Source of the DNA: Nocardioides sp. HDW12B
GTDB taxonomy: Bacteria > Actinomycetota > Actinomycetes > Propionibacteriales > Nocardioidaceae
DNA: 64,000 nucleotides
Direction: 5' to 3'
NCBI RefSeq assembly: GCF_011299595.1
Contig: NZ_CP049867.1
Location: forward strand, 2,108,001 to 2,172,000
The position numbers were made by a program, and so were the translations under genes. Positions 19,102 to 29,771 of the stretch are shown here, piece after piece; position 1 is the stretch's first letter, and every line of letters begins with the position of its first letter. The notes below the pieces were generated by a model. That model did no database searches, was not told the origin of the DNA, and was given only the letters and a program-made list of their open reading frames with translations.

Positions 19102-19652
19102 CGTCCGGGCTCCTCGTCCCCGGCGTGGGCGCGCATGTGCGCCATCACCGCCCGGTCGACCTCCTCGACGACCTCGTCGACGGCGAGGCCGTCGGTGGCG
19201 ACGTGGACGTCGGCGACCTCGAGGTAGAGCGGCAGCCGCTCGTCGAGCAGGCTCTTCATGCGCGAGCGCACGTTGCCCAGCAGCATCGGGCGCCCCTGGC
19301 CCAGCCCCACGCGTGCGGCGGCGTCGGCCAGCCCGACCTGCAGGAACACCACGAGGTGGTCACGCAGCAGCGCACGGTTGCGGGGGTCGATGACCGCCCC
19401 GCCGCCGATCGCCAGCACGCCGGCGTGGGTCTCGAGCGCCACGCGCAGCGCGTCGTGCTCTCGCTCGCGGAAGTAGGCCTCGCCCTCGTCGACGAAGATG
19501 TCGGAGACCGTGCGCCGCTCGGCGTCCTGCACGTCGAGGTCGGTGTCGCGGAAGCCCACGCGCCAGCGCAGCGCCAGCCGGCGCCCGACGGTGGTCTTGC
19601 CCGCCCCCATGGCCCCGACCAGGACCACGAGCGGGCCCGGTGCCTGGCTCAC
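19098..19652 (-). CDS. aroK: Shikimate kinase
   Basis: This 184-aa P-loop kinase phosphorylates shikimate at the 3-hydroxyl, the fifth step of the pathway. Walker A GAMGAGKT is at residues 13-20, DTDLDVQ (shikimate-binding Asp) at about 38, the FREREHDAL motif at about 62, GGGAV at about 83, and RPML in the lid region. Shikimate kinases are normally 165-180 aa, so this is full length. The GTG start at 19652 overlaps the aroC stop by 4 nt. Confidence 0.96.
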   Translation of the reverse strand: MSQAPGPLVVLVGAMGAGKTTVGRRLALRWRVGFRDTDLDVQDAERRTVSDIFVDEGEAYFREREHDALRVALETHAGVLAIGGGAVIDPRNRALLRDHLVVFLQVGLADAAARVGLGQGRPMLLGNVRSRMKSLLDERLPLYLEVADVHVATDGLAVDEVVEEVDRAVMAHMRAHAGDEEPGR

Positions 19653-20836
19653 GCGTACCTCACGGACTCGAGGAAGCCGGTCACGTTGCGGCGGGTCTCC
19701 CCCACCGAGTCGCCGCCGAACTTCTCCAGCACCGCCTCGGCCAGCACGAGCGCGACCATGGCCTCGGCGACGATGCCGGCGGCGGGGACCGCGCAGACGT
19801 CGGAGCGCTGGTGGTGCGCCACCGTCGCCTCGCCGGTCGCGACGTCGACGGTGCGCAACGCACGCGGCACGGTGGCGATCGGCTTCATGGCGGCCCGCAC
19901 CCGCAGCGTCTCGCCGGTGGTCATGCCGCCCTCGGTGCCGCCCGAGCGCCCGGACGTACGACGGATGCCGTCCTCGGTCTGCACGATCTCGTCGTGGGCC
20001 AGCGAGCCGGGGTCGGCGGCGAGGGCGAAGCCGTCGCCGACCTCGACGCCCTTGATGGCCTGGATGCCCATGAGGGCGCCGGCCAGCCGCGCGTCGAGCC
20101 GGCGGTCCCAGTGGACGTGGGACCCCAGGCCGGGCGGCAGGCCGTGGACGCACACCTCGACGACGCCACCGAGGGTGTCGCCGTCCTTGTGGGCCTGGTC
20201 GATCTCGGCCACCATCGCCTTGCTGGCGTCGGCGTCCAGGCAGCGCACCGGGTCCTCGTCGAGGGCCGCGACGTCGGAGAACTGGGGCACCGAGCCGTAG
20301 GGCGCCTCCGCGGTGCCGATCTTCACCACGTGGGACACCACCTGGGCGCCGGTGGCCTGCTCGAGGAACTTCGCGGCCACCGCGCCGAGGGCGACCCGCG
20401 CCGCGGTCTCACGGGCCGACGCGCGCTCGAGGACGGGACGGGCCTCGTCGAAGTCGTACTTCTGCATGCCGACCAGGTCGGCGTGACCGGGGCGGGGGCG
20501 GGTCAGCGGCGCGTTGCGGGCCGACCCGGCCAGCTCGGCGGCGTCGGCCTCGTCGAGCGGGTCGGCCGCCATGACCTTCTCCCACTTCGGCCACTCGCTG
20601 TTGCCGATGCGCACCGCGAAGGGGCCGCCCTGGGTCCGGCCGTGGCGCAGGCCGCCGACGACCTCGATCTCGTCGCGCTCGAACTTCATCCGCGCCCCCC
20701 GGCCGTAGCCGAGCCGGCGTCGCGCCAACGCGTCGGAGATGTCGGTGGAGGTGACCTCGACGTGAGCCGGCAGTCCCTCCAGGATCGCGACCAGAGCGGG
20801 TCCGTGGGACTCGCCCGCAGTGAGCCAACGCAGCAT
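19649..20836 (-). CDS. aroC: Chorismate synthase
   Basis: This 395-aa enzyme makes chorismate from EPSP with reduced FMN, the last step of the shared aromatic pathway. Signatures are [14 protein letters not shown] at the start, [17 protein letters not shown], the [32 protein letters not shown] region (seen in parts), and [13 protein letters not shown] at about residue 300. The ATG at 20836 begins [12 protein letters not shown], the family's canonical start; the longer frame is spurious. It leads the aroC-aroK-aroB operon, with aroE separated from it by a prepilin peptidase gene. Confidence 0.97.
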   Translation of the reverse strand: MLRWLTAGESHGPALVAILEGLPAHVEVTSTDISDALARRRLGYGRGARMKFERDEIEVVGGLRHGRTQGGPFAVRIGNSEWPKWEKVMAADPLDEADAAELAGSARNAPLTRPRPGHADLVGMQKYDFDEARPVLERASARETAARVALGAVAAKFLEQATGAQVVSHVVKIGTAEAPYGSVPQFSDVAALDEDPVRCLDADASKAMVAEIDQAHKDGDTLGGVVEVCVHGLPPGLGSHVHWDRRLDARLAGALMGIQAIKGVEVGDGFALAADPGSLAHDEIVQTEDGIRRTSGRSGGTEGGMTTGETLRVRAAMKPIATVPRALRTVDVATGEATVAHHQRSDVCAVPAAGIVAEAMVALVLAEAVLEKFGGDSVGETRRNVTGFLESVRYA

Positions 20837-20879
20837 GGGCGTCAGTGTTTCACGCCCCGGTCCAGGCCACCCACAGGTC

Positions 20880-21587
20880 TCAGCCCCCGAGGTAGACGCG
20901 GGACACCCACGGGCCCGCCAGCACCCCGAGCCAGGCACCGACCAGCATGAACGGCCCGAACGGGTAGGCCTTGCGGTCGACCAGGCGCAGCAGGCTCAGC
21001 AGCGTGCCGACGACGGCGCCGAGCACGAACCCGGAGTACACCCCCACGAGCAGCTCGCCCCAGCCCAGGTAGCCCAGCGCGAGCCCGAGCACCCCGGCCA
21101 GCCGCACGTCGCCGTACCCCATGCCCTTGGGGTAGATCCGCCACAGCAGCCAGAACACCCCTCCGGCGGCCAGCCAGCCGAGCAGGCTGCGCAGCAGGTC
21201 GTCGTCGGAGCGCTCGAGGCCGGCGGCCAGCAGCACCAGCGCGCCCACCACGAGGTACGACGGCGCGACCAGCTTGGTGGGCAGCAGCCGGGTGCGCCAG
21301 TCGATGACGGCCAGGGCGGTGCCGACCACCCCGAGGTAGACCAGGAACGTCAGCGACCACGACCAGCCGACCGCCGCGCCCGTGCCGGCGGAGGCGACCC
21401 CGCTGACCAGCGCGCTGCGCCACCGGAGGCCGGGGCTGCGGGCGATGTCGGCGTAGGGCTGCTTGTCGGCCGCGGGCTCCGGCGGCTCGGGCAGCCGCCC
21501 GATGACCTCGGGGACCAGCAGCCCCCCGAGGGCGCCCACGACCCCGGTCACGGCGGCGGTGTCGAACGCCCAGTCGGCCCAGGTCAC
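20880..21587 (-). CDS. Prepilin peptidase (A24 family)
   Basis: This 235-aa polytopic membrane protein has six or seven hydrophobic segments. The two catalytic aspartates of type IV prepilin peptidases are visible in [12 protein letters not shown] and [10 protein letters not shown]. The N-terminal cytoplasmic methylase domain with paired CxxC motifs found in PilD is absent, so it resembles the shorter TadV/CpaA-like or actinobacterial forms. It would cleave leader peptides of Flp- or Com-type pilins, none of which is encoded in the window. It is embedded between aroE and aroC on the same strand, a recurrent actinobacterial arrangement. Confidence 0.85.
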   Translation of the reverse strand: MTWADWAFDTAAVTGVVGALGGLLVPEVIGRLPEPPEPAADKQPYADIARSPGLRWRSALVSGVASAGTGAAVGWSWSLTFLVYLGVVGTALAVIDWRTRLLPTKLVAPSYLVVGALVLLAAGLERSDDDLLRSLLGWLAAGGVFWLLWRIYPKGMGYGDVRLAGVLGLALGYLGWGELLVGVYSGFVLGAVVGTLLSLLRLVDRKAYPFGPFMLVGAWLGVLAGPWVSRVYLGG

Positions 21588-21654
21588 CTGCGGAGCCTAG
21601 AAGAGCCGGACGGCGTACGGCGTGCGGCGCGTCGGGCTGGGGAGAAGCCGCCGG

Positions 21655-22479
21655 TCACGTCGTCGACCGGGCGTCGAGGGCGGCCTGACCGGCAGCGCGC
21701 ATCGTCGCGAGCGGGCCGGGGAGGCCGGTCATGAGCTCGACCTGGAGCACCGCCTGGTGCACCAGCAGGTCGAGCCCGCTCACCAGCGGACGCCCGGCGC
21801 CGGTCGCGGCACGCGCGACCGGGGTCGGCCACGGGTCGTAGAGCGCCTCGAAGACGACACCCGCCTGCTCCGCGCACGCGCGCACCCGGCGGTCCTGGGC
21901 CGTCGCCGGGATGGTGCTGACCAGCAGGTCACACGGCTCGTCGGTCAGGTCCTCCAGCCGGACCACCCTGACCTCGGGCGGAGTCGGGTGCCGGGCCACC
22001 GCCGCGAGCGTCTGCGCGACCCGCAAGGGGTTGCGGACCGCGAGCACCAGGTACGGGAAGCCGAGGGTCGCCGCGGCCAGCGCGGCCGAGGCGGCTGTCG
22101 CACCCCCACCGAGCACGGTCACCGTCGTCAGCTCGGTGGGCCGCACCTCGAGGAACGCCTCGACGATCCCCGGGATGTCGGTGTTGTGCCCCACCCGGCG
22201 ACCCGCGTCGAGGACGACCGTGTTCGCCGCCTGCGCCAGGGCCGCCTGCTCGCTGACCTCGTCGAGCAGCGGCAGCACGGTGCGCTTGAGCGGCATGGTC
22301 AGCGACAGCCCACGCCAGGTCGGGTCGAGCCCCTCGACGAACGCCGCCAGCCTGGCCTCGTCGACCTCGACCGCGTCGTAGGACCAGTCCAGCCCGAGCT
22401 CGACGTACGCCGCCCGGTGCAGGACCGGCGACAGCGAGTGGGCGATCGGGCTGCCCAGCACCGCGCAGCGGGTGACCAC
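21655..22479 (-). CDS. aroE: Shikimate dehydrogenase
   Basis: A 274-aa NADP-dependent reductase of 3-dehydroshikimate, the fourth step of the shikimate pathway. The N-terminal GSPIAHSLSPVLHRAAY segment binds shikimate. The catalytic Lys lies in SLTMPLKR (usually NVTxPxK), the partner Asp in NTDIPGIV (usually NTDGxG), and the dinucleotide loop is VLGGGATAASAA. The NTDIPG variant is seen in other actinobacterial AroE-like proteins, so activity is likely, though a quinate/shikimate-type paralogue cannot be excluded. It begins 14 nt after mltG ends, in the same transcription unit. Confidence 0.9.
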   Translation of the reverse strand: MVTRCAVLGSPIAHSLSPVLHRAAYVELGLDWSYDAVEVDEARLAAFVEGLDPTWRGLSLTMPLKRTVLPLLDEVSEQAALAQAANTVVLDAGRRVGHNTDIPGIVEAFLEVRPTELTTVTVLGGGATAASAALAAATLGFPYLVLAVRNPLRVAQTLAAVARHPTPPEVRVVRLEDLTDEPCDLLVSTIPATAQDRRVRACAEQAGVVFEALYDPWPTPVARAATGAGRPLVSGLDLLVHQAVLQVELMTGLPGPLATMRAAGQAALDARSTT

Positions 22480-22493
22480 GGGGCCGTCGCCGC

Positions 22494-23801
22494 TCAGCAG
22501 CGGTCCGAGCCGTCGCAGTACGCCGCCAGCTCGACGTTCTTGAACCGCAGGAACTCGTCGTAGTCGTCGGTGAACTTGGTCTCGCCGGTGTCGAGGTTCA
22601 CCGTCACGTAGTAGAGCCAGGGGCCCTCGGTCGGCGTGGTGGCCGCCGCGATCGCCTTGTCGCCGGGCGACTCGATCGGCCCCGGCGGCAGCCCCGGGAA
22701 CTTCCGGGTGTTGTACGGCGAGTCGACGTCGAGGTCCTCGGGGGTCAGCCCCAGGCCGAGGTCGCGGCCGAGGGCGTAGTTCACCGTGGCGTCGATCTGG
22801 AGCAGCCCGCCGGTCTCGTCGGTCTCGAGCCGGTTGTAGATGACCCGGGCGACCTTGCCGCGGTCCTCGTCGCGGTTGGCCTCGGACTCGACCAGGCTCG
22901 CGATGATCATCAGCTCGCCGGGGGTGTAGCCGAGCTCCTCGGCCGCGGCCACGAGGTCGGCCTCCTCGGCGGCCTGCTGCCAGCGCTCGACCATCATCGA
23001 CAGCACGTCGACGGCGTCGGCGTTCGGCGGCACGGCGTAGGTGGCCGGGAACAGGTAGCCCTCGGGGTTGCCCTTCGCGAAGGCCGGCAGACCGATCGCC
23101 TGGTCGCGCTTGATCGCCGCCTGGTAGTCGGCCAGCGGGATCTCGGTGCCCTTGGCCAGCGTCTTGAGCACGTCCTCGACCCGCAGGCCCTCCGGGACGG
23201 TGACCTCGGCCTGGAGCAGGTTCTCCGGGTCCACGAGCACGGCGAGCGCCGACTCGGCCGACATCTCCTCGTTGAGGTCGTAGAAGCCCACCTGGATGCT
23301 GTTGGCGTCGGGGTCCGAGGCGGCGGCGTCGGTGAACGCCTCCACGCTGGCCACGACCCCGTCGGACTTCAGGTTGCGACCGATGGCCGCGACCGTCTCG
23401 CCCTCCTTGACCTCGAAGACGACCGAACCCGTGCCCTCGCCGGCGTAGTCGTCGGCGCTGGCGAACGCGCCCTGCAGCTTGTCCACCCCGGCCACGAGGC
23501 CGAAGCCGAGCGCCGCCACGACGGCGCCGACGACGAGCAGCACGACGAGGCAGGACGCGGCGCTGCGGGTGCGCCGCGGGCGGACGTTGCGGTGCTCCTC
23601 GGGGTACGCGTGGTCGTGGTCCGGGTCGTGGTGGTCAGGGTCGTCGTAGCCGGCGTCGTGCGCGTGGTCGTCGTACCCTCCGCGCTCGTCGCGGGCGAGG
23701 ATCGAGCCGCCCCAGGCGTGCTCGCCGGTGTCGCCGACGGCGTCGGGGTCCTCACCGGGGGCCGGGCGGTCGGCCCACTGGTCCTCGCGCTCGTCGCTCA
23801 C
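22494..23801 (-). CDS. mltG: Endolytic murein transglycosylase
   Basis: This 435-aa membrane-anchored enzyme cleaves nascent glycan strands and so sets their length. An acidic, His/Asp-rich cytoplasmic N-terminus (about 75 residues, many DDPDHHDPDHD-type repeats) precedes one transmembrane helix (CLVVLLVVGAVVAALGFGL) and a LysM-like then YceG-like extracellular domain. The catalytic Glu is in LVESEANRDEDRGKVA, and NTRKFPGLPPGPIESPG is the other family hallmark. The GTG at 23801 overlaps the ruvX stop by 4 nt. The His-rich tail is unusual and could bind metal. Confidence 0.92.
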   Translation of the reverse strand: MSDEREDQWADRPAPGEDPDAVGDTGEHAWGGSILARDERGGYDDHAHDAGYDDPDHHDPDHDHAYPEEHRNVRPRRTRSAASCLVVLLVVGAVVAALGFGLVAGVDKLQGAFASADDYAGEGTGSVVFEVKEGETVAAIGRNLKSDGVVASVEAFTDAAASDPDANSIQVGFYDLNEEMSAESALAVLVDPENLLQAEVTVPEGLRVEDVLKTLAKGTEIPLADYQAAIKRDQAIGLPAFAKGNPEGYLFPATYAVPPNADAVDVLSMMVERWQQAAEEADLVAAAEELGYTPGELMIIASLVESEANRDEDRGKVARVIYNRLETDETGGLLQIDATVNYALGRDLGLGLTPEDLDVDSPYNTRKFPGLPPGPIESPGDKAIAAATTPTEGPWLYYVTVNLDTGETKFTDDYDEFLRFKNVELAAYCDGSDRC

Positions 23802-24304
23802 GACTCTCCCTGATCGCTCGACGGGTCCCGGTCGGGTCCCTGGTCCGGAAGCGTCACGACCTCGCCGGGAGGCCGCCCCGTGGCGCGTTCGGTGTCGAGA
23901 GCATTCTGCAATATGACGACGGCCGCCGCTTGATCTACGACGGCACGGCGCTTCTTTCCCTTGCGCCCCTGCTGCCGCAGGACATTCTCCGCCGACACCG
24001 TGCTGAGCCGCTCGTCGCACAACCGGAGCGACGCCCCGGTGCCCGCGACGGCGCCGACGAGGGTGTCGGCGAAGGTGCGCGCCTTGGCCGCGGCCGGCCC
24101 CTCGCCCCCCGAGAGCGAGCGCGGCAGACCGAGCACGACCTCGAGCACCTCGTGCTCGACGACCAGCTCGCGCAGGCGCGCCAGGTCGCCGCGCCCGCGC
24201 GCCACGGTCTCCACCGGGGTGGCGATCAGGCCGTCGGGGTCGCTCAGGGCGACCCCGATCCGGACGTCGCCGACGTCGACGCCGAGGCGGCGTCCGCGAC
24301 GCAT
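23798..24304 (-). CDS. ruvX: YqgF/RuvX Holliday-junction-resolvase-like protein
   Basis: A 168-aa RNase H-fold protein, the YqgF family, implicated in 16S pre-rRNA 5' processing and in Holliday-junction resolution. Catalytic carboxylates are seen in LGVDVGDVRIGVALSD (first Asp), the VVLGLPRSLSGGEG strand and DERLSTVSAE. The C-terminal 25 residues are a variable Pro/Asp-rich tail. Its ATG overlaps the alaS TGA by one base, and its stop overlaps mltG, giving a tightly packed alaS-ruvX-mltG-aroE string shared across actinobacteria. Confidence 0.93.
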   Translation of the reverse strand: MRRGRRLGVDVGDVRIGVALSDPDGLIATPVETVARGRGDLARLRELVVEHEVLEVVLGLPRSLSGGEGPAAAKARTFADTLVGAVAGTGASLRLCDERLSTVSAENVLRQQGRKGKKRRAVVDQAAAVVILQNALDTERATGRPPGEVVTLPDQGPDRDPSSDQGES

Positions 24305-26994
24305 CAGGCGCGCGCCAGCTCGGCGCGCACGTCCGCGAGGGCCTGCTCAACCTTGCTGGTGTCGGCACCGCCGCCCTGCGCGACGTCGTCCTTGCCGCCG
24401 CCGCGGCCGCCGAGAGCGGTCGCCGCCGCCTTGACCAGGGCGTTCGCCGAGATCCCGCGCGAGCGGGCGGCGTCGTTGACCGCCACCACGACCGACGGCT
24501 TGCCGTTGGCCGAGCCCACGATCGCGACCACGCCGGGACGGTCGGGCGCCAACCGGCCCCGGACGTCCAGGGCGAGGCGGCGCACGTCACCGGCGTCGGC
24601 GCCGTCCGCGCGGTGGCCGACGAAGGCGACCTCGCCGACCGCGTCGGCCTCGGACGCCAGCCGGCCGGCCGCAGCGAGCAGCTGGGTGACCCGGAACGAC
24701 TCGATCTCCTTCTCCGCGGCGCGCAGCCGCTCGACGAGGTCGGAGACCCGCTCGGGCAGCTCCTCGGGGCGCGCCTTCAGCGCCTCGCTGAGCTGGGCCA
24801 CGAGCACGTGCTCGCGGGCCAGGAAGCGGTAGGCGTCCGCGCCGACGAGCGCCTCGACGCGGCGGACGCCGGAGCCGATGGACGACTCCCCCAGCAGCTT
24901 GACCACGCCGAGCTGCGCGGAGCGGCCGGTGTGGGTGCCGCCGCAGAGCTCGCGGGCCCAGTCGCCGACGGAGACGACGCGGACCTGGTCGCCGTACTTC
25001 TCGCCGAAGAGCGCCATCGCGCCCGAGGCGACGGCCTCCTTCTGCGTCATGATCTCGGCCTCGACCGGCAGGTCGGCGAGCACCAGGTCGTTGACCCGCG
25101 CCTCGACGTCGGCGAGCACCGAGCCCGGCACCGAGCCGGTGGCGGAGAAGTCGAAGCGGAAGCGGCCGGGCGCGTTCTCCGAGCCGGCCTGGGTCGCGGT
25201 GTCGCCCAGCGCCTCGCGGAACGCCTTGTGGACCATGTGGGTCGCGGTGTGGGCGCGGCTGATCGAGCGGCGGCGCTCCACGTCGACCAGCGACTGCGCC
25301 GCCTCGCCGACGGAGATCTCGCCGTCGAGCACGCGCACCTGGTGGACGATCAGGCCCGTCAGCGGCGACTGGACGTCGAGCACCTCGACCCGCGCGCCGT
25401 TGCCGAGCTCGATGACGCCCTGGTCGGCGAGCTGGCCGCCGCCCTCGGCGTAGAAGGGGGTGCGGTCGAGCACGAGCTCGACCTCGTCGCCCGCGTGGGC
25501 GGTGCTCACGGCGCCGCCGCCGAAGACGATGCCGCGCACCGTGCCCTCGGAGACGACCTCGTCGTAGCCGGTGAACTCCACCCGCTGCCCGAGGCCGTCA
25601 GCGACCTCGCGGTAGGCCGTGGCGTCGCCGTGCTTGGCCTTCTTCGCCTTCGCGTCGGCCTTCGCGCGGTCGCGCTGCTGGCCCATGAGGCGTCGGAAGC
25701 CGTCCTCGTCGACGCTCAACCCCTGCTCGGAGGCCATCTCGAGGGTCAGGTCGATCGGGAAGCCGTAGGTGTCGTGGAGCGCGAAGGCGCGCTCCCCGCT
25801 CAGGGTCGGGCTGCCTGCCTTCTTCGCCTCGCCCGCGGCCAGGTCGAAGATCTGGGTGCCCGCACGCAGGGTGGCGCGGAAGGCGTCCTCCTCCGCGTAG
25901 GCGACCGTGGAGATCCGGTCCCAGTCACGGTGCAGCTCGGTGTAGGTCACGCCCATCTTGTCGCGGCTGACCGGCAGCAGCTCGGGCAGCACGCGGTCCT
26001 CGACGCCGAGCAGGCGCATGGAGCGGATGGCGCGGCGCATGAGCCGGCGCAGCACGTAGCCGCGGCCCTCGTTGCCCGGGGTCACGCCGTCGCCGATGAG
26101 CATGAGGCTGCTGCGGACGTGGTCGGCCACGACCCGGAGGCGTACGTCGTCACCCGCGTCGGCGCCGTAGCGTCGGCCCGAGAGCTCCTGGGCGCGCTCG
26201 ATGACGGGGAACATGACGTCGATCTCGTACATGTTCTGCTTGCCCTGGAGCAGGTAGGCGACCCGCTCCAGGCCCATGCCGGTGTCGATGTTCTTGCGCG
26301 GCAGGGGCCCGAGGATGTCGAAGTCCTCCTTCGAGCGCACCGCGCTGAGCTCCTCCTGCATGAAGACGAGGTTCCAGAACTCGAGGTAGCGGTCCTCGAG
26401 CTCGGGCGCCATCGCGGTGCCCATCGCGTCCCAGTCGGCGTCGGGGCCGTACTCGGGGCCGCGGTCGTAGAGGATCTCCGAGCAGGGCCCGCCCGGTCCG
26501 GGCACGCCCATGGACCAGTAGTTCTCCTTCGGACCAAGCTTGACGATCCGCTTCTCGGGCAGGCCGGTCACCTTCATCCACAGGTGCAGCGCCTCGTCGT
26601 CGCCGGCGAGCACCGAGGGCCACAACCGGCTCTCCTCGAAGCCGAAGCCGCCGTCCTCCACGGGCTTGGTGACCAGGTCCCAGGCCAGCTCGATGGCGCC
26701 TTCCTTGAAGTAGTCGCCGAAGGAGAAGTTGCCGCACATCTCGAAGAAGGTGCCGTGGCGCGTGGTCTTGCCGACGTCCTCGATGTCGGGGGTGCGGATG
26801 CACTTCTGCACGCTCGTCGCCCGCGGGTACGGCGTCGCCTCCTGCCCGAGGAAGTAGGGCTTGAAGGGCACCATCCCGGCGTTGACGAACAGCAGGTTGG
26901 GGTCGTCGACGAGCAGGGGTGCCGACGGCACCGGGGTGTGTCCGCGCTGCTCGAAGTGCGCGATGAACCGTCGCCGGATCTCGGCGGTCTCCAT
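24304..26994 (-). CDS. alaS: Alanyl-tRNA synthetase
   Basis: A full-length class II AlaRS of 896 aa. The catalytic core begins [17 protein letters not shown], with motif 2 around [19 protein letters not shown]. The editing domain carries [12 protein letters not shown] (HxxxH) and CGGTHTGRS zinc ligands, and a C-terminal C-Ala oligomerisation domain ends [15 protein letters not shown]. The enzyme charges tRNA-Ala and hydrolyses mis-made Ser- and Gly-tRNA-Ala. It starts within the stop of the upstream DUF6167 gene and is followed without gap by ruvX, so it is in the middle of an operon. Confidence 0.97.
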   Translation of the reverse strand: METAEIRRRFIAHFEQRGHTPVPSAPLLVDDPNLLFVNAGMVPFKPYFLGQEATPYPRATSVQKCIRTPDIEDVGKTTRHGTFFEMCGNFSFGDYFKEGAIELAWDLVTKPVEDGGFGFEESRLWPSVLAGDDEALHLWMKVTGLPEKRIVKLGPKENYWSMGVPGPGGPCSEILYDRGPEYGPDADWDAMGTAMAPELEDRYLEFWNLVFMQEELSAVRSKEDFDILGPLPRKNIDTGMGLERVAYLLQGKQNMYEIDVMFPVIERAQELSGRRYGADAGDDVRLRVVADHVRSSLMLIGDGVTPGNEGRGYVLRRLMRRAIRSMRLLGVEDRVLPELLPVSRDKMGVTYTELHRDWDRISTVAYAEEDAFRATLRAGTQIFDLAAGEAKKAGSPTLSGERAFALHDTYGFPIDLTLEMASEQGLSVDEDGFRRLMGQQRDRAKADAKAKKAKHGDATAYREVADGLGQRVEFTGYDEVVSEGTVRGIVFGGGAVSTAHAGDEVELVLDRTPFYAEGGGQLADQGVIELGNGARVEVLDVQSPLTGLIVHQVRVLDGEISVGEAAQSLVDVERRRSISRAHTATHMVHKAFREALGDTATQAGSENAPGRFRFDFSATGSVPGSVLADVEARVNDLVLADLPVEAEIMTQKEAVASGAMALFGEKYGDQVRVVSVGDWARELCGGTHTGRSAQLGVVKLLGESSIGSGVRRVEALVGADAYRFLAREHVLVAQLSEALKARPEELPERVSDLVERLRAAEKEIESFRVTQLLAAAGRLASEADAVGEVAFVGHRADGADAGDVRRLALDVRGRLAPDRPGVVAIVGSANGKPSVVVAVNDAARSRGISANALVKAAATALGGRGGGKDDVAQGGGADTSKVEQALADVRAELARA

Positions 26995-27278
26995 CAGTCG
27001 TCGACCTTTCCTGTGGTGATCCCCGGGGTCTCCCCGGACGTTGAACCAGTGGGCTCAGTGGACTCATCAGACACCAGCGACAGCCGGGCCCGCACATCGG
27101 TTTCCTTCTCCGCGCGACCGGCGGCGACCTCGTCGCGCAGCACCCGCGCCCCGGCCGCGAGCCCCTGCAGCCGGTCCTGCAGCCCGTCGACCGTCATCGA
27201 CTCGGCGGCCCGGCGGGCGCGGACGCTGGTCCAGACCCCGGCGGCGGTCCCGGCCAGGAACCAGAGCCCGCGTCTCAT
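26994..27278 (-). CDS. DUF6167-type small membrane-associated protein
   Basis: A 94-aa protein that begins [16 protein letters not shown], a short hydrophobic segment able to anchor it in the membrane, then a basic patch SVRARRAAE and an amphipathic helix. It is collinear with the small DUF6167 proteins that precede alaS in Streptomyces and relatives. The C-terminal 25 residues are Thr/Glu/Gly-rich and probably disordered. Its stop overlaps the alaS ATG by one base. Function unknown; the fixed position suggests an envelope role coupled to the alaS-mltG operon. Confidence 0.7.
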   Translation of the reverse strand: MRRGLWFLAGTAAGVWTSVRARRAAESMTVDGLQDRLQGLAAGARVLRDEVAAGRAEKETDVRARLSLVSDESTEPTGSTSGETPGITTGKVDD

Positions 27279-27297
27279 GCCGGCCTCGTCGAGGGCC

Positions 27298-27978
27298 TCA
27301 AGCGACGTCCCGGTCGCGGGTCGGGCGCTCGGCCCGCACCGTCACGGGTGCCCCGTCGCCGGCGCGCAGGTGCCGCACGAGACGTCGCGCCTCCCGGACC
27401 TCCGCACGGCGTACCCGCCGCGAGCGGCGTCGCGCGACGTGAGCCTCGGCGGCGGCCCGGTCCAGCGTCTCGGCCGACAGCGCCCGCCGGACGCCGTGGG
27501 CCAGCGCGACCCCCTGCACGCCGAGGTCGACGGCCCGGTCGCGCAGCGAGGAGACGCCCTGGTGGCGGGCGAGCGCCGCCACCACCTGGGTCTCCAGGGT
27601 CGCGGCCACCGCGGCGGCCAGGGTGGTGCCGCTGCGGACCTCCACCTCGGTGACCGCCACCTCGTCGCGTCGCTCGCCCCGGACCGGCCGGTCGTCGTCG
27701 TGCTCGGGCAGCGAGGTGATCAGGTAGTCGCCCGAGCGGGGACCGCGAGCCCCGCTGTCGGGACGGGTGCCGGTCGTCACCTGCTCCACGTCCTTCGACA
27801 GCGCCTCGAGGCGGCCCTCGAGCCGCTCGATCCGCTCCTGGGAGCGAGCCAGCTGCTGCTCGTGCTCGTGGGCGCGCTCGGCGGCGCGACGACGCGACGC
27901 GCGCCGGACCAGCACCACCAGCGCGATGAGTCCGAGCGTCCCGGCGACCGCCAGCAGGAGCGTGACGAGCGGATGCAT
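27298..27978 (-). CDS. Membrane-anchored coiled-coil protein
   Basis: This 226-aa protein of unknown family has one N-terminal transmembrane helix (about residues 5-25, LLLAVAGTLGLIALVVL). Then come a basic stretch and a predicted coiled coil (HEHEQQLARSQERIERLEG, about residues 40-70). The rest is charged and Arg-rich, including many RR pairs near residues 180-215. In the Streptomyces order a DUF948 membrane/coiled-coil protein occupies this position before alaS, and the topology here is similar although sequence identity was not judged. It is 20 bp from the DUF6167 gene and probably co-transcribed. Confidence 0.6.
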   Translation of the reverse strand: MHPLVTLLLAVAGTLGLIALVVLVRRASRRRAAERAHEHEQQLARSQERIERLEGRLEALSKDVEQVTTGTRPDSGARGPRSGDYLITSLPEHDDDRPVRGERRDEVAVTEVEVRSGTTLAAAVAATLETQVVAALARHQGVSSLRDRAVDLGVQGVALAHGVRRALSAETLDRAAAEAHVARRRSRRVRRAEVREARRLVRHLRAGDGAPVTVRAERPTRDRDVA

Positions 27979-28069
27979 GACACGGGACCCTACCCCGCAC
28001 GCGCGGCCGGGACCCGGGCCCTCCGGCCGGGCGTTCGCCGGCAGGCGCCGGTCAGCGGTCGTGGCGCAG

Positions 28070-29446
28070 TCAGCGGCCGCGCACGATGCGGCGCAGCTTC
28101 TCCCAGCGCTGCTTGACCGCGGCCTCGGCCCCGAGCGAGGTCGGGCGGTAGTAGACGGCGTCCGCGACCACGTCGGGGGCGTAGTCCTGCTCCACGACGC
28201 CGAACTCCCCGTCGTGGGCGTAGCGGTAGCTCGTGCCGTGCCCGAGGTCCTTGCTGCCCGGGTAGTGGCCGTCGCGCAGGTGGGCCGGCACGGTCCCCAC
28301 CTTGCCCGCGCGCACGTCGGCCTGCGCCGCGTCGATGGCGGCGATGACGGCGTTGGACTTGGGTGCCACCGCCAGCGCGATCACCGCCTGGGCCAGGCTC
28401 AGCCTGCCCTCGGGGAGCCCGATCAGCTGCACGGCCTGGGCAGCGGCCACCGCCGTCGTCAGGGCGGTGGGGTCGGCCAGCCCGATGTCCTCGCTGGCGA
28501 GGATCACCAGCCGCCGGGCGATGAACCGCGGGTCCTCGCCGGCCTCGACCATCCGGGCCAGGTAGTGCAGCGCCGCGTCGGCGTCCGACCCGCGGATGGA
28601 CTTGATGAAGGCGCTGGTGACGTCGTAGTGCTGGTCGCCCTGGCGGTCGTAGCGCACGGCTGCCCGGTCCACGGCCCGCTCCGCGGTCGGTACGTCGACG
28701 TGGTCGGTGCCCAGGGACTCGGCCGCCCCGGCCGCCGCCTCCAGGTAGGTCAGGGCGCGTCGGGCGTCCCCGCCGGCGAGCCGGACCAGGTGGGCCAGCG
28801 CCTCGTCGTCGAGGGTGACCCGGCCGTCGAGGCCCCGCGGGTCGGTGACGGCCCGCTCGATGACCCCGCGCACGTCGTCGTCGGTCAGCGAGGTCAGGGT
28901 GAGCAGCAGCGACCGCGAGAGCAGCGGCGAGATCACGCTGAAGAACGGGTTCTCGGTGGTGGCCGCCACCAGCGTCACCCAGCGGTTCTCCACCCCGGGG
29001 AGCAGGGCGTCCTGCTGGGCCTTGGTGAAGCGGTGCACCTCGTCGACGAAGAGGACGGTCTCCTCGCCCGTGGTGGCCAGCCGTCGGCGGGCGGCGTCGA
29101 TCGCGGCCCGCACCTCCTTGACCCCGGCCGTGACGGCGGAGACCTCGACGAAGCCGCGCTGGGTCTGACGGCTCAGGATGCTCGCGATGGTGGTCTTGCC
29201 GGTGCCGGGCGGGCCCCACAGCAGCAGCGACATCGGCTGGTCGCCCTCGACCAGCCGGCGCAGCGGGGAACCGGGCGCCAGCAGCTGCTGCTGGCCGGCG
29301 AGCTCCTCCAGCGTCTCGGGCCGCATCCGCACCGCCAGGGGCGCGGACCCGTGCTGGTTGCCCGCGAGCGTCCCGGCGCCGGGAGCACCCGCGCCGGCGC
29401 TCGTGCTCGGACCACCCACGGCAGCCGCGTCGAAGAGACCCTCCAC
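28070..29446 (-). CDS. rarA: Replication-associated recombination protein A (RarA/MgsA)
   Basis: This 458-aa AAA+ ATPase of the clamp-loader clade acts at stalled replication forks. Walker [13 protein letters not shown] is near residue 84, Walker [13 protein letters not shown] near 135, and sensor 1 [13 protein letters not shown]. The C-terminal tetramerisation domain includes [25 protein letters not shown] and [18 protein letters not shown], both family signatures. An Ala/Gly/Ser-rich linker of about 25 residues (residues 10-35) precedes the fold. It is transcribed divergently from the peptide transporter across a 325-bp gap. Confidence 0.94.
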   Translation of the reverse strand: MEGLFDAAAVGGPSTSAGAGAPGAGTLAGNQHGSAPLAVRMRPETLEELAGQQQLLAPGSPLRRLVEGDQPMSLLLWGPPGTGKTTIASILSRQTQRGFVEVSAVTAGVKEVRAAIDAARRRLATTGEETVLFVDEVHRFTKAQQDALLPGVENRWVTLVAATTENPFFSVISPLLSRSLLLTLTSLTDDDVRGVIERAVTDPRGLDGRVTLDDEALAHLVRLAGGDARRALTYLEAAAGAAESLGTDHVDVPTAERAVDRAAVRYDRQGDQHYDVTSAFIKSIRGSDADAALHYLARMVEAGEDPRFIARRLVILASEDIGLADPTALTTAVAAAQAVQLIGLPEGRLSLAQAVIALAVAPKSNAVIAAIDAAQADVRAGKVGTVPAHLRDGHYPGSKDLGHGTSYRYAHDGEFGVVEQDYAPDVVADAVYYRPTSLGAEAAVKQRWEKLRRIVRGR

Positions 29447-29656
29447 CCGCGCAGCGTAGCCGCGTCGCCCCTCTGGTCCCGGTGCCCGGGACCTGTGGTC
29501 CTCCTGGGTGACGTCCGCCGGTCAGCGTCCGGCGTCCCCCGGACGAGGCAGGAAGATCGCCGGGGACCGTCCGATAGGTCTACCCACCTTGTCGAGACCG
29601 GCGCGGCCCGGAGGTAACGATTCGTTCACGACTCGGTCTCCGTTCGGGCACACATG

Positions 29657-29686
29657 GTGACGAACGTCCCGGCCGGTGCATAGGTT
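29657..29686 (+). promoter_or_regulatory. Probable promoter of the peptide-transporter operon
   Basis: GTGACG (29657-29662) and TAGGTT (29681-29686) are separated by 18 nt, about 85 nt before the oppA ATG. The rest of the 325-bp divergent gap (29447-29771) holds only an imperfect inverted repeat (TTCGTTCAC against GTGACGAA) that might be a regulator site and that overlaps the -35; nothing else was recognised. Confidence 0.38.
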
Positions 29687-29771
29687 GCCCGTGCGGCGGG
29701 TCCGGCACCAACCGGTCCCACCCTGTCCCGGCTCGTGAACACCACGAAGCGTTTCTGACTGGAGGAACCCT

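Noticed and set aside
28079-29219. Second minus-strand protein within rarA
   Set aside because: Arg/Gly/Ala-rich shadow in another frame of rarA.
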